From Euborellia annulipes (taxonomy: Eukaryota > Arthropoda > Insecta > Dermaptera > Anisolabididae), in NCBI GenBank assembly GCA_023213315.1, contig JAKCPI010014214.1:1-64000 (forward strand): 64,000 nt of DNA, written 5' to 3'. Within the stretch, counting starts at the first letter, position 1. Every line of letters starts with the position of its first letter. The notes beneath the pieces are model-generated. The model had not been told where the DNA came from. It ran no database searches and saw only the letters and a program-made list of their open reading frames with translations. The translations under genes were made by a program, and so were the position numbers. Of the stretch, positions 41,295 to 51,578 are shown piece by piece.

Positions 41295-42783
41295 TTACTC
41301 AGCCGCTTCATTGGTGACACGTAAAACCTCTTCCATTGTGGTTTTACCCGCCAATACTTTACGTAAACCATCATCTCGAATTGAACCTGCATCTTTACGG
41401 GCATATTCTTCAAGCTCATATTCTGCTGCATTACCATGAATCAAACGGCGCATCTGCTCATCAATCGGTACAATTTCATAAATCGCAGTACGTCCTGTAA
41501 AGCCCGTATGGGAACAAAAATCACAACCATTCGGCACAGGCAGTTTTAAATTCGATTCTAAACTCACAGGTTTAAACACATCTTTTTCGAAAGTCATCTG
41601 CTTCACGCCACGTATGACAATGAGAACACAATGTCCGAACTAAACGCTGGGCAATCACCCCAATCAATGAACTGGATAATAAGAAGGGTTCAATCCCCAT
41701 ATCTTTTAAACGGGTCACAGCACCAATTGCAGTATTGGTATGTAGTGTAGACAAAACCAAGTGACCTGTTAAAGACGCTTGAACTGCGATTTCAGCCGTT
41801 TCCAAATCACGAATCTCACCCACCATCACCACATCTGGATCTTGACGCAGCATGGCTTTTAACGCACGGGCAAAGGTCATATCCACTTTGGTATTCACTT
41901 GAGTCTGCCCAATCCCTTCAAGTTGATACTCAATTGGATCTTCAGCAGTGAGGATATTTTTAGAACCATCATTCAAATCAGAAAGCGCGGCATACAAAGT
42001 CGTCGTTTTACCCGAACCTGTAGGGCCAGTGACTAGAATAATGCCATGTGGACGATGAACCAATTGCGTTAAACGCTCATAGTCAGGCTTCATTAAACCC
42101 AAATGAGTCATGTTGAGTCGACCCGCTTGTTTATCCAACAAACGCATAACGACACGTTCACCATGCGACGATGGCAAGGTCGAAACACGGACATCCACCT
42201 CACGTCCTGCAAGACGTAAAGAAATACGACCATCTTGTGGAATACGTTTTTCTGCAATATCGAGTTTTGCCATGACTTTAATACGCGATACCAACAATGG
42301 CGCAAGTTCACGACGAGGCTGTACGATTTCACGCAATTGCCCATCTACCCGTAAGCGAACAGATAATTTCTTTTCAAAAGCTTCAATATGAATATCAGAA
42401 GCCCCGACTCGAATCGCTTCAGACAATAAAGCATTGATGAGTCGCACGATTGGTGCATCATCTTCCTGATCCATCAAATCTTCAGTTTCAGGAATCTGAT
42501 CGGCCAGACTCAATAGATCAGGGTGATCTTCAAGACCAGCTGCAACCTGTTGCGATTCGCCCGTTTCACCAGCATAGCTTGAACTGAGCATGTGATTAAA
42601 CTCAGTTTCATTACATAATTGATGTTGTGCTGTACGACCGAGATAGCGGCGGGCTTCCTGAATCGCAATTTGTGCGGTATCCTGACGGCGAACAATAAAA
42701 ACTTGATCACCTTCATAACGCAACAGCACTCCATGCCGTTTTGCAAAACTATATGGTATTTGTAATTGTTTGAGAACTTGCAT
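41295..42783 (-). CDS. gspE: Type II secretion ATPase GspE (one frameshift)
   Basis: The hexameric cytoplasmic ATPase that drives the type II secretion pseudopilus. The N1E-type domain (about 1-100) is followed by the N2E region with [20 protein letters not shown]. Walker A is [18 protein letters not shown], the Asp box and Walker B lie in [14 protein letters not shown], and the His box is in [12 protein letters not shown]. The zinc tetracysteine has CSHC in the first frame and CDFC in the second. The frames meet near 41575-41600, in a run of T, so a single indel explains the split. Intact length would be about 496 residues. The other gsp genes are not in this window. Confidence 0.9.
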
Positions 42784-42894
42784 TACAACTTATATTAATG
42801 ATTTAAATTGCTTTGAGTGTACTCTATGCTCATGACAGCGTGAAGTCTGTTTGTTAAAGATTTGATGATGATTTTATGAATGGGATAAACACTT

Positions 42895-43716
42895 TTGTCT
42901 AAGAAGAAAGAACATCTGGAACCAGAACTCCCTGATTTAAAGTGGTGGGGAGAACAACTGTTTGAATTGAACCAATCCAAAGCATGGCAATTTGGTTCTA
43001 TGATGATGCGCATTACTCGTGGTTTACAAGAATGGCGCTTGGAATATTATCGTCCAAAATTCCAATATGACTATGAACAGCAATGGCATAAAATCCATGA
43101 TGTAAACTTTGGTTTTCCTGAACCTGTACATGTTGAACGCTATATGTTTCGCGAGACCCATAAAGCATTTCAACTCATGCCCCGTTTAGCCGATCGCTCT
43201 GTGGTGATTCGTCCTGTCGATCCAATTTATATTCCGGCAGGCCAACGCGGCACACTCTATATCAGTACACCACTGTGGATTTCAGGTTTTGTGCAAGCCC
43301 AAAAAGAACCCTTATTTGATATTCCTGTAATTTTACCTAAGGATACATGGTTTGGCCCTGATCACCGCACAGGCGAAATGTGTTATGCCACCTCAGTCGA
43401 TGGTCGTACCGAATTAAATTTATTACGTCCACGTGCCTTTCGTGCAGTAACACCGATTGATTTCCACAATGTCAGTAGTCATCAGCTTCGATTTGACCGT
43501 ATGAATGTGCCTGTTCCTGCGCTACCTTTATTTTATAGTGAAAGCACAGGACGTTTATGGACATCACAAATCAAGGTCGTGTATGAAGGCAATGACCGCC
43601 CTGCCCGTGTAAGAATTGAAAATCGTACACCACCTTTGGCCGGCGAAGTGATTTATGTACATCCGCCACGCTCACCAGGTGGCGCTTTGTTCAATATGTT
43701 TGATTCATTTTTCTAA
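42895..43716 (+). CDS. Conserved protein paired with a mechanosensitive channel (DUF432-like)
   Basis: An intact 273-residue protein without signal peptide or membrane helix. It is rich in aromatic residues and prolines and has conserved-looking blocks such as RPVDPIYIPAGQRGTLYIST, IPVILPKDTWFGP and a final YVHPPRSPGG. The frame opens at TTG 42895, since no in-frame ATG gives this N-terminus. It ends 14 bp before the MscS gene, so the two are surely co-transcribed. The pairing and layout fit DUF432 proteins, which occur beside small-conductance channels; the family name is from memory. Function unknown. Confidence 0.65.
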   Translation: MSKKKEHLEPELPDLKWWGEQLFELNQSKAWQFGSMMMRITRGLQEWRLEYYRPKFQYDYEQQWHKIHDVNFGFPEPVHVERYMFRETHKAFQLMPRLADRSVVIRPVDPIYIPAGQRGTLYISTPLWISGFVQAQKEPLFDIPVILPKDTWFGPDHRTGEMCYATSVDGRTELNLLRPRAFRAVTPIDFHNVSSHQLRFDRMNVPVPALPLFYSESTGRLWTSQIKVVYEGNDRPARVRIENRTPPLAGEVIYVHPPRSPGGALFNMFDSFF

Positions 43717-43730
43717 GGGATGAGGTAAAA

Positions 43731-44665
43731 ATGGCTGAATCCAATATTCCCAAAGACATTGCCAATAGCCTAAAAGGCATCTTTACCAATGTAAATGTCG
43801 ACCGCTTAAGTGAAATTGCTGTTGCTCTGATCCTCTGCTTTGTGGGTTTTGTACTGGCACGCGTCATTTCCAATACCTTTATCCGCACCATAGGTGCGCG
43901 CTTTAATGCGCACCAACGTTTGGTTTGGCGTAGAGGTATTTTTATTTTATTTTCTTACTGTTTGTGATTGCCAGCTTAAAAGAAGCGGGCTTTAAACTCA
44001 GCGTATTTTTAGGCGCAGCAGGGATTTTAACTGTTGCATTGGGTTTTGCCTCACAAACTTCTGCATCAAATTTAATCAGTGGCTTATTTTTAATTGGCGA
44101 AGGTTCATTCGAAGTTGGCGATACGATTCAAATCACCCTGATTCGTGGACATACCATTGAAGGTGAGGTGATTTCGATTGATTTACTTTCCGTGAAACTT
44201 TTGACCATGGACAATGTCTATGTGCGCCTCCCCAATGAGCAATTGATTCGCGCCCCCGTACATAACCTATCAAAATTCCCGATACGGCGATTGTCGATTA
44301 CGGTTGCAATTAACTTTAATGAGAACATCAATAAAGTCCGTGAAGTTTTAATTGATGTTGCCAACGATTACCCGTTGGTTTTAGCAGATCCTAAACCGCG
44401 TGTGACTGTTTCTGCCTTTGGAGAATCCTCCATTGAAATTTTATTTGCGCTGTGGTGTATGCAAGCAAACTATCTACAAGTCAAAGATGAGATTCATGAG
44501 TTAATCCGCAATCGTTTTGTGGAAAATCAGATTGAAATCCCTGTACCTAAAATTGGCTTTGTAGATCGTCCAAACCCAAATGAAGTTCTTCAAAATGAAG
44601 ATATAGACGGTTATGCCAATAAACAGGATTTAAAATTAGAGCAACAACAAGATAAACAGCTTTAA
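43731..44665 (+). CDS. MscS-family mechanosensitive ion channel (one frameshift)
   Basis: A small-conductance mechanosensitive channel that opens under membrane tension to release solutes. The first frame (43731 to about 43960) holds the first two membrane helices. The second (43964-44665) has the pore-lining TM3 signature GAAGILTVALGFASQTSASNL, the beta domain starting IGEGSFEVGDTIQI, and the alpha/beta vestibule. The frames overlap in a T run near 43940-43955. Intact length would be about 310 residues. A terminator follows at 44699. Confidence 0.87.
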
Positions 44666-44698
44666 GCAGACCAACAGCGATAACCTAGAAAACAAAAG

Positions 44699-44725
44699 TC
44701 CCTCATTTATGATTGAGGGATTTTT
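44699..44725 (+). terminator. Intrinsic terminator after the MscS gene
   Basis: TCCCTCA and TGAGGGA with an 8-base loop, followed by five T bases. Confidence 0.82.
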
Positions 44726-44809
44726 GTTTTCAATTACAAAATATTCATCAAGTTTTAAACCATCAGCTGATAAATTAATCACTTCAAAACAACAAAATGG
44801 ACAATCACA

Positions 44810-45250
44810 ATGCAACTTAATCACTATTTAAACTTTGAAGGTCAGACGGAAGCTGCTTTTAATTTTTATAAATCTGTTTTTGGCGGTGAATTTTCATTTT
44901 TAAAACGTTATTCCGAACTGCCCGATGTCCAAGTGCCAGACCAAGAGAAAAACTATATTTTACATGTTTCTCTGCCGATTAATGAATTTACTGTATTGAT
45001 GGGTTCAGACACCAGCGAGCAGTTCTGTGCACCTAATAGTGCGCCATTTAGCAAAGGCACCAACCATTATATTTCAATCAACTTAGAAGCTCACGAAGCG
45101 GATGAAGCTCAGCGATTATTTACAGCACTCTCTACCAATGGTCATATTGAAATGGCACTAGAACCTACATTTTGGGGTGCTTTATATGGTGCTTTCACCG
45201 ATCAGTTTGGTATTCGCTGGATGGTGAACTGCCAACTGAATGAAGGATAA
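44810..45250 (+). CDS. VOC-superfamily protein (PhnB-like)
   Basis: An intact 146-residue protein of the PhnB/YjdN-type vicinal-oxygen-chelate fold. It shows the family's opening LNHYLNFEGQTEAAFNFYKSVFGG (only part quoted in order), a central HVSLPI strand, and the C-terminal WGALYGAFTDQFGIRWMV block. Members are often annotated as glyoxalase-like or demethylubiquinone-methyltransferase-like, but the real activity is unknown. It is monocistronic, between the MscS terminator and a rhomboid gene. Confidence 0.8.
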   Translation: MQLNHYLNFEGQTEAAFNFYKSVFGGEFSFLKRYSELPDVQVPDQEKNYILHVSLPINEFTVLMGSDTSEQFCAPNSAPFSKGTNHYISINLEAHEADEAQRLFTALSTNGHIEMALEPTFWGALYGAFTDQFGIRWMVNCQLNEG

Positions 45251-45333
45251 TGAACAGAATATTGCGATAGCCTATTGATTGACAATGATATAGGTTATAT
45301 TGCTATTACGATAACAACGTCATTTATAACAAT

Positions 45334-45954
45334 ATGATCACTGGTCTTACCCATACCCTTCTGATTATTTTAATCACACTTGCGATTTCTTTTATTGCTT
45401 GGCAGCAACGCAATGTAATGAATCGTTTGATTTTCAATGTTTCAGCGATTAAGCATGGTCAATATGATCGCTTTTTAACCCATGGTTTTATCCATAAAGA
45501 TGGTATGCATTTATTTTTCAATATGTTTACCTTGTACTTCTTTGGGCGAAATGTTGAATGGTTTTTCCGTGGTTACTTAAGTGGTATGGGCTTTGTCTTA
45601 TTTTATTGTAGCGCTATCATCATTGCTGCGATTCCCAGCTATTTGCATAATCGAACCCTAAATTCCTATCGAAGTTTAGGGGCTTCGGGTGCCGTTAATG
45701 CAGTATTATTTAGTGCGATTCTGTTTAATCCTTGGGGCATGATTTATATCTATATTTTACCTGTGCCCGCGATTATTTTTGGGACGATTTATTTATGCTA
45801 TAGCCTGTATGCAATCCGTTCAGGACATTCGCCATTAATCGACCACCGCGCGCATATTGCTGGTGCAATCTATGGTTTCTTATTTCCTTTACTGTTAGAA
45901 CCATCATTAGCTACAGCATTTTTCTATAAATTTATTAATTCGCCATTATTCTAA
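45334..45954 (+). CDS. Rhomboid-family intramembrane serine protease
   Basis: An intact 206-residue membrane protein with about six helices. The catalytic dyad is Ser118 in SLGASGAVNA (GxSG) and His174 in DHRAHIAGAIYG. The HxxxN pair of the second helix is His59 and Asn63 in GMHLFFNMF. The enzyme cleaves transmembrane substrates within the bilayer. The substrate is unknown. It ends near a hairpin shared with the convergent ygiD-like gene. Confidence 0.9.
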   Translation: MITGLTHTLLIILITLAISFIAWQQRNVMNRLIFNVSAIKHGQYDRFLTHGFIHKDGMHLFFNMFTLYFFGRNVEWFFRGYLSGMGFVLFYCSAIIIAAIPSYLHNRTLNSYRSLGASGAVNAVLFSAILFNPWGMIYIYILPVPAIIFGTIYLCYSLYAIRSGHSPLIDHRAHIAGAIYGFLFPLLLEPSLATAFFYKFINSPLF

Positions 45955-46090
45955 ATTTCATATGGATTCAGTGATATCTAAACTGCTCTGTAAGGAAGTA
46001 AGACCTCAATATTTGAAAATTGCGCAATGATCTTAAAAGCGTTCTATCTTGAGAGAATAAATACGACTAACTCAATCTCATCAATACTAT

Positions 46091-46118
46091 AAAAGTTGAA
46101 TCCTTAGACCCAACTTTT
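46091..46118. terminator. Bidirectional terminator between rhomboid and ygiD genes
   Basis: AAAAGTTG and CAACTTTT with a 12-base loop, flanked by A and T runs on both sides, between convergent genes. Confidence 0.65.
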
Positions 46119-46137
46119 ATATTCTTAACATTTGAAA

Positions 46138-47004
46138 TTAATGTTGATCAAGTCGAAATGAGGTCATGGTTAATGAACCAGCAACGGCTTGATCATTAAA
46201 AATATGTAACTCATCTTTCTCTTCCTGTAAGCCTAAGGCATATAACATCGGATAATAGTGATCAGGTGTGGGGATCGACAATAAAAACTCAGCACCTTGC
46301 TTTTGCCAGTCAATTAAAGCTTGATGGTTATGCGTGGCTAAGAAATTTTTCATCTTTGCATCAGCTTCTAAAGCCCAATCATAACCATAATGATCATCAA
46401 ATTTATCAAAGGCAATTTTGCTTAGGTTATGTACGAGATTACCACTGGCAACAATCAATACCCCTTTACGACGTAACTGCGCTAATTGTTTAGCCAAGTC
46501 ATAATGATATTGGGCACCTTGACTATAGTCGACACTCAATTGAACAACAGGAATATTGGCTTGTGGGAATACATGACATAACACGCCCCATGTTCCGTGA
46601 TCTAATCCCCAACTATGATCATGATGAATTTCTATACTGTGAATTGCTTCAGTTGTTGCCTCAACCAAAGCTTTATTTCCAGTAGCAGGATATTGCACAT
46701 CAAACAAAGCTTGAGGAAAACGACCAAAATCATGAATGGTTTTCGGTTGTTGCATTGCAGTGACGGCAGTACCACCTTGGGTAAGCCAATGTGCGGAAAT
46801 ACATAAAATTGCTGTGGGCTGTACGTCCATTTCTGCACCAATGCTGTTCCAAGTACGGGTAAAATCATTGGTTTGAATCGCATTCATGGGTGAACCATGT
46901 CCCAAAAATAGTACAGGCATGACTTCAGTATTGGGTAAAGTTGCGTTCCAGCCTTTGAGTAGCGATAAGTCACCCATTGTTTGATTTAACATTTCATCCA
47001 CCAT
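46138..47004 (-). CDS. ygiD: YgiD-like extradiol ring-cleavage dioxygenase (DODA family)
   Basis: An intact protein of the class III extradiol dioxygenase family related to plant and E. coli 4,5-DOPA dioxygenase. Metal-site histidines lie in FLGHGSPMNA, CISAHWLT and DHGTWGVL, and a later histidine in PDHYYPMLYALG. Family members normally begin at MPVLFLGHGSPM (46920), so the 28 residues before it may be extra; the frame permits 47004, 46992 or 46920 as start. The physiological substrate is not known. Confidence 0.83.
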   Translation of the reverse strand: MVDEMLNQTMGDLSLLKGWNATLPNTEVMPVLFLGHGSPMNAIQTNDFTRTWNSIGAEMDVQPTAILCISAHWLTQGGTAVTAMQQPKTIHDFGRFPQALFDVQYPATGNKALVEATTEAIHSIEIHHDHSWGLDHGTWGVLCHVFPQANIPVVQLSVDYSQGAQYHYDLAKQLAQLRRKGVLIVASGNLVHNLSKIAFDKFDDHYGYDWALEADAKMKNFLATHNHQALIDWQKQGAEFLLSIPTPDHYYPMLYALGLQEEKDELHIFNDQAVAGSLTMTSFRLDQH

Positions 47005-47308
47005 GAATCATCTTTGTTTAATTATCTGCTGTTCATTGTTGTAGATATATAGACTTTTCCAGCCTACAACATTGCAAAAATGCAACGATGATTTTTTATA
47101 GATGCTTTTAAGTAGAGAAGGTTTACTACCTAATGATGTTATGTTGAATCAATATTGATTTGGGCACGATACAAATAAAGCCGAATACCAATTTATATCG
47201 TTCATATCATATTCATAATAAGCAATGGCTACACCAGCTTTAACTTGAGAACAATAAAAAGCCGAACTTAAGTTCGGCTTTCATTTCAAAATCAGTACTT
47301 AGATGCAA
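47005..47308. other. Intergenic region between ygiD and the cysI operon end
   Basis: This 304-bp gap holds the ygiD promoter side, a 14-base palindrome (TTGCAAAAATGCAA, 47072-47085) that fits a LysR-type dimer site, and the cysI/DUF934 terminator at 47258-47281. Otherwise nothing coding is seen. Confidence 0.45.
47258..47281 (-). terminator. Terminator of the cysI-DUF934 operon
   Basis: A perfect 24-bp palindrome, AAAGCCGAACTT / AAGTTCGGCTTT. On the minus strand it runs into TTTTTATT. Confidence 0.85.
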
Positions 47309-47794
47309 TCAAGCACCTGTTTGATAATGTGCTTTTGGTACAGCTGTAGAGGCTTGGTAAGGATGAGTAAAATCACCTAAACCTGCTGCTGCCTCATGGA
47401 TATCTTTACCTTCTTTCACAACAAAAGTATCGAAACCAGAACGCTTCATATAGTTCAAAACATCTTTAAACACATCGCCTGTTGCCCGAAGATCGCCTGT
47501 ATAGCCTTGGCGACGTAACAACGCAGCAAATGAATAACCACGACCATCATTAAAACCTGCGAAATCAATAAAGATCGCATCTAACTGATCTAATGGAAAC
47601 GCATTGGTTTCAGGTGAAGCATCTACGGTAAGAAATAGTGCTTTTTTCCCCGTCACATTCGCAAGCTGATCCAGCTGCTCAACGGTCAACAACACATCAC
47701 CTTGTGGCAATACTCCATCTTCAGCAATGATTTGATAGGTATTGTCTGCAACAGTGCCATCTTTAGAGAGGACTTGAAGTGCGGTATTAAGCAT
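47309..47794 (-). CDS. DUF934 protein of the sulfite reductase operon
   Basis: An intact 161-residue DUF934 protein, usually encoded right after the ferredoxin-type sulfite reductase in gammaproteobacteria and thought to assist it; its exact role is not established. Family-like blocks are the TAALQVLSKDG start and FAGFNDGRGYSFAALLRR-type middle, then GFDTFVV near the end. I choose ATG 47794 (MLNTALQ), which overlaps the cysI stop by 8 bases, over the frame's first start at 47872. Confidence 0.8.
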   Translation of the reverse strand: MLNTALQVLSKDGTVADNTYQIIAEDGVLPQGDVLLTVEQLDQLANVTGKKALFLTVDASPETNAFPLDQLDAIFIDFAGFNDGRGYSFAALLRRQGYTGDLRATGDVFKDVLNYMKRSGFDTFVVKEGKDIHEAAAGLGDFTHPYQASTAVPKAHYQTGA

Positions 47795-49430
47795 ATGCGC
47801 GCTCCTTAAAAGGTTGAATACCCACTCGGCGATAAGTTTCAATAAATTCTTCACCTTCGTTACGAAGATCAAGATAAGTATTTAAAATTTCATCAATAAT
47901 GTCAGGTACAGATTCTGCTGCAAATGATGGTCCTAAAATATCACCAATTGAAGCGTCATGGTCTGCATTTCCACCCAAGGTAATTTGATAGAATTCAGCG
48001 CCTTTTTTGTCCACACCCAAAATACCAATATTGCCGACATGGTGATGACCACAAGCATTCATACAACCTGAAATGTTCAAGTCGATATGGCCTAAGTTAT
48101 AGACTGTATCTAAATCATCAAAACGGCGTGTAATGGCTTCAGAAATCGGAATAGATTTAGCATTTGCCAATGAACAGAAGTCACCACCTGGGCAGCAAAT
48201 GATATCGGTAATAAAACCAATATGTGCCCGAGCAAGATTATTCTTTTCAAGCGTTTGCCACAATTCAAATAAATCTTTCTGTGGTACATCAACCAATGAA
48301 ATATTTTGTTCGTGTGTGGTCCGTAATTCACCAAATGTATATTTGTCTGCAAGATCTGCAATCAAATTCATTTCTTCAACAGTCATATCACCTGGTGCAA
48401 TACCCGCACGTTTTAGTGAAATAGTGACAATACGATAGCCTGCAACTTTATGTGCATTGGTATTGATATTGAACCACTGTTTAAACTTTGGATATTCAGC
48501 AAATAAGCCACTGAAATCTTCATCTGCATAATTTTGATAATCAAACGGCATAAACTCTTCGTCTAATTTTTGCAAAATTTCAGGTTGAACTTTCAAGGTT
48601 TTAATTGTTTCAGCAAATTCAGCTTCAACTTTTTCAGCAAAAACTTGTGGTGTTAATGCTTTAACCAAAATTTTAATACGAGCTTTATATTTATTGTCAC
48701 GGCGACCATGCAAGTTATAAACACGCAGAACCGCTTCTAAATAAGCAATTAAATCTTCACGTGGCAACCACTCACGAATCATAGAACCAATGATAGGTGT
48801 ACGGCCTAGACCACCACCCACTTTGATTTTATAACCCAACTCACCCGCTTCATTACGAGTTAAATACACCCCAATGTCATGGAATGAAGTTGCTGCACGA
48901 TCAATTTCTTCAAGTGCGGAAACTGCAATTTTGAACTTACGCGGTAAAAATGCAAACTCAGGATGGAATGTAGACCACTGACGAATCAATTCACACGTCG
49001 GGCGTGGATCTGCAATTTCCCCAGCAACAACACCAGCGTATTGGTCTGTTGTGGTATTACGGATACAGTTTCCTGAAGTTTGGATCGCATGCATCTGAAC
49101 AGAAGCTAAACCTTCAAGCATATCAGGCACATTTTCTAGCGCAGGCCAGTTAAACTGAATGTTCTGACGTGTCGAAACGTGTGCATAACCACGGTCATAT
49201 TCTTTGGCAAGCTCTGAAACTTTACGTAATTGTTTAGAGTTCATTAAACCGTAAGGTACAGCAATACGTAGCATTGGCGCATAACGCTGTACGTATAAAC
49301 CATTTTGTAATCGTAATGGACGATACTCATCTTCAGTGAGTTTTCCAGCTAAATAACGTTCCGTTTGATCACGGAATTGTGCAACACGTTCATTGATCAG
49401 TTGCTGATCGAAATCAGTATATAAATACAT
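47787..49430 (-). CDS. cysI: Assimilatory sulfite/nitrite reductase (siroheme, 4Fe-4S)
   Basis: An intact 547-residue siroheme reductase that takes six electrons to reduce sulfite to sulfide in cysteine synthesis. Two ferredoxin-like half domains are visible. The cluster-binding cysteines lie in CCPGGDFCSLANAKS and SGCMNACGHHHVGNIGILGV. Substrate-side arginines lie in HVSTRQNIQ and SGNCIRNTTTDQYAGV. It lacks the flavoprotein partner gene, as in other Acinetobacter-type enzymes that use ferredoxin. It is followed directly by the DUF934 gene. Confidence 0.9.
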   Translation of the reverse strand: MYLYTDFDQQLINERVAQFRDQTERYLAGKLTEDEYRPLRLQNGLYVQRYAPMLRIAVPYGLMNSKQLRKVSELAKEYDRGYAHVSTRQNIQFNWPALENVPDMLEGLASVQMHAIQTSGNCIRNTTTDQYAGVVAGEIADPRPTCELIRQWSTFHPEFAFLPRKFKIAVSALEEIDRAATSFHDIGVYLTRNEAGELGYKIKVGGGLGRTPIIGSMIREWLPREDLIAYLEAVLRVYNLHGRRDNKYKARIKILVKALTPQVFAEKVEAEFAETIKTLKVQPEILQKLDEEFMPFDYQNYADEDFSGLFAEYPKFKQWFNINTNAHKVAGYRIVTISLKRAGIAPGDMTVEEMNLIADLADKYTFGELRTTHEQNISLVDVPQKDLFELWQTLEKNNLARAHIGFITDIICCPGGDFCSLANAKSIPISEAITRRFDDLDTVYNLGHIDLNISGCMNACGHHHVGNIGILGVDKKGAEFYQITLGGNADHDASIGDILGPSFAAESVPDIIDEILNTYLDLRNEGEEFIETYRRVGIQPFKERAYA

Positions 49431-49772
49431 GGCGTACAGCTAGTAGTTTCATTATAACGATGCACAATATAACGAGTATTGATCTATCAAAGAAATGCTT
49501 TTTTTCCATATTTTATAGCGGTTTTATTGATAAGCATTGTGCAAAGATCGAATTGGCAATGCTTTACGGGCAAAGCATGATTTTATTACGTTATGGATGA
49601 TTTTCTTCATTGCTTATCTTTATTTTAGATAATAAAAAGAGCATATCGAATATGCCCTCTCTTTGATCACAGCTGTCATCCCGATACTGAACTTATTCAA
49701 CCCTGTAGCTTATTGATATGTACACAGGATTGATTAAGATCAATGCCCAAAGCTGAGTTTAGCGATCTTGAG
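49431..49772. other. Intergenic region upstream of cysI
   Basis: This 342-bp gap holds the cysI promoter side and the end of a small downstream gene. I see two short hairpins (ATGCTTT/AAAGCAT at about 49561-49580, and GCATAT/ATATGC near 49642) and no coding sequence. Confidence 0.45.
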
Positions 49773-49961
49773 TTAATCCTCTGCTTTCTGCTGCTCATCA
49801 CTATTTTCTAGTTTGTCTTCGGCAATTTTTGCGGCTTCATAACCTGCAAATGCGCCAGCTGCTTTTTCTAGAAAGCCAGCATCAGGATCTAACGTATCGA
49901 CACTTTGCTCAGCAATCACTGCACCTGCAATTTTACCTAACTCGTCTAATAAACCGCTCAT
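49773..49961 (-). CDS. Small acidic protein, unknown function
   Basis: A 62-residue frame with a good start: on the minus strand GGAGTG precedes ATG 49961. The product is acidic and Ala/Glu/Lys-rich with a helical look and contains KAAGAFAGYEAAKIAEDKL. No membrane segment or cysteine is present. No family is recognised. It stands alone between cysI and the DUF1543 gene. Confidence 0.6.
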   Translation of the reverse strand: MSGLLDELGKIAGAVIAEQSVDTLDPDAGFLEKAAGAFAGYEAAKIAEDKLENSDEQQKAED

Positions 49962-50161
49962 TGATCACACTCCGCAGTGTTTTGTTTGAGTTTTTAGTCT
50001 ATGTAAACTTGTTGAAAACATTGCGAAGTTTCTGTTGTTACACTGACTAGATTATGAGAGAGCAATGCAATGATTGATGTCAATTTTTTAAAATTAAGAT
50101 CCGCTTAATCTTTTAAGGCTGCAATACAGCGCCCTTTTTAAGCAGATCAAGCGATGACAAC

Positions 50162-50695
50162 TCAGATGGTCAAATAGGTATTCTCCCAAACACTTTGGTC
50201 AAGCTCTGCATGAGAATCAGCATTCAAATCTACTTCAATCAATTGCACATAACGGCCATATACCTGATCTATCGCCAGACAATCATCTACCTCTAAAACT
50301 CGATCGGTATGTGGTTTTTGCCAATGCCCTGCAAAATGCTGTTTACCTTTGGCTTTCGCTTCAATCGCATCTTGAGCAACAATCAGGATATAGCGGTGTA
50401 ACTCACCAAACTCATTTACATCATAGCCGCCTAAATTAATTAGCCAAAGCTTCTGATCTGATGCATTCGGTTGCGCATCAGTAAAATGTATTTGATATTT
50501 CTTATTTTCAAACACTAAAGCCTGTAATTTTTGCCATGCGTCGATGTGTAAGCCCTGTTGCTCACCAAACCACGCATTTTTTAATTGAGGATAAACCTCT
50601 TCAAGTGAATCGCCTACGGCAAGAACCACATCATGAACTTCAACATTGGCACGTGCATGACGGCCACCCAACATAACGATAAATAAACTAGACAT
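50162..50695 (-). CDS. DUF1543 protein
   Basis: An intact 177-residue protein with the DUF1543 opening VMLGGRHARANVEVHDV and a central LWLINLGGYDVNEFGELHRY block. Such proteins often carry two related halves; here the second, at about residues 90-165, is shorter. Function unknown. It lies 9 bp downstream of the CPBP protease gene on the same strand and is probably co-transcribed. Confidence 0.78.
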   Translation of the reverse strand: MSSLFIVMLGGRHARANVEVHDVVLAVGDSLEEVYPQLKNAWFGEQQGLHIDAWQKLQALVFENKKYQIHFTDAQPNASDQKLWLINLGGYDVNEFGELHRYILIVAQDAIEAKAKGKQHFAGHWQKPHTDRVLEVDDCLAIDQVYGRYVQLIEVDLNADSHAELDQSVWENTYLTI

Positions 50696-50704
50696 ATTCA
50701 GTCA

Positions 50705-51512
50705 CTAAGTTAATGTTTGAACAAGTTTTAATAATAAAATCCCACCCACAGATAATACGGCATTGTTCAAAAAATGAATGAGTAATACATGCCAAATATT
50801 GCGTGTCCACAAATAGATCAGATTTAAAAATAAACCTGCACTCATAAAGCTGATTGTCGCGATTAAATTTCCGTCAAAATTATGATAATGGATCAAACCA
50901 AATAATATAGAGTTCAATATAATCAGTACAATGCGCCATAACCACGGTTGGATAAATAACTTTTGCAATAAAGTATAGCGAAACACAATATCTTCTAAAA
51001 GCGCAGTAAATAGTGGACCCAAGCTAATGATCAACAGACTGAGAAAAGGAATATGTTCAGGATCAATCAGGTCTTTTTCTTGTGTACTCGGCCCGAGGGG
51101 TAAAAACTGACGTGTCAGTGAGATCACCACTTGTAGCACGATTGCACCAACCACCACTAAGACACTTGAGCGCCAAAAGGCCTGTTTATACTTTTGCCAA
51201 TGCGTAAGCAACATTTCCTTATATAAGTAGCACACTAAAATAAACAGCACGCCTCTTAAAATGGTATCGCCCAGACTAACAGCTATCGAGATTCCAAATA
51301 TTTTTTCTAAAATAAAGCCATTTAAAATAATTAAAGGGATGATACAAATCGCAAATGTGTCTTTCCATCCCCAGGCAATTTTTTTCAGGAAAAGGTTCAG
51401 CTCGAACCCGTTGTAAAAAACGCATATAAAAAATTAACCGATTATTTTTGGTAAATTCTGGGTAATTTAGCTCATGATTTCCATGTGCTTTTTGTAGAGT
51501 TTCCCCATGATC
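50705..51512 (-). CDS. CPBP-family intramembrane metalloprotease (frameshifted N-terminus)
   Basis: A membrane protein of the CAAX-protease/bacteriocin-processing (CPBP/Abi) family. The main frame (51250-50705, 181 residues) has motif 1 in EDIVFRYTLL (family consensus EExxxR, here with ED), motif 2 in FGLIHYHN and motif 3 in LLIHFLNNAV, across four or more helices. Coding pattern extends upstream: the same frame is open to about 51390 with one more helix. Before that a different frame to about 51512 reads a soluble stretch ending in RFLQRVRAEP. A break near 51395 (T/A run) joins them. No good start codon is seen, so the start is uncertain. Confidence 0.72.
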
Positions 51513-51531
51513 CTGTCTAGTCCAGAAATAA

Positions 51532-51556
51532 AAAAGCCTCTATAAAAGAGGCTTTT
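51532..51556 (-). terminator. Terminator after trpB
   Basis: AAAAGCCTC, a 7-base loop, GAGGCTTTT. It follows the trpB stop by 22 bp. It also abuts the start region of the CPBP gene. Confidence 0.8.
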
Positions 51557-51578
51557 AAATTGATCGAGTGAAGATGAA

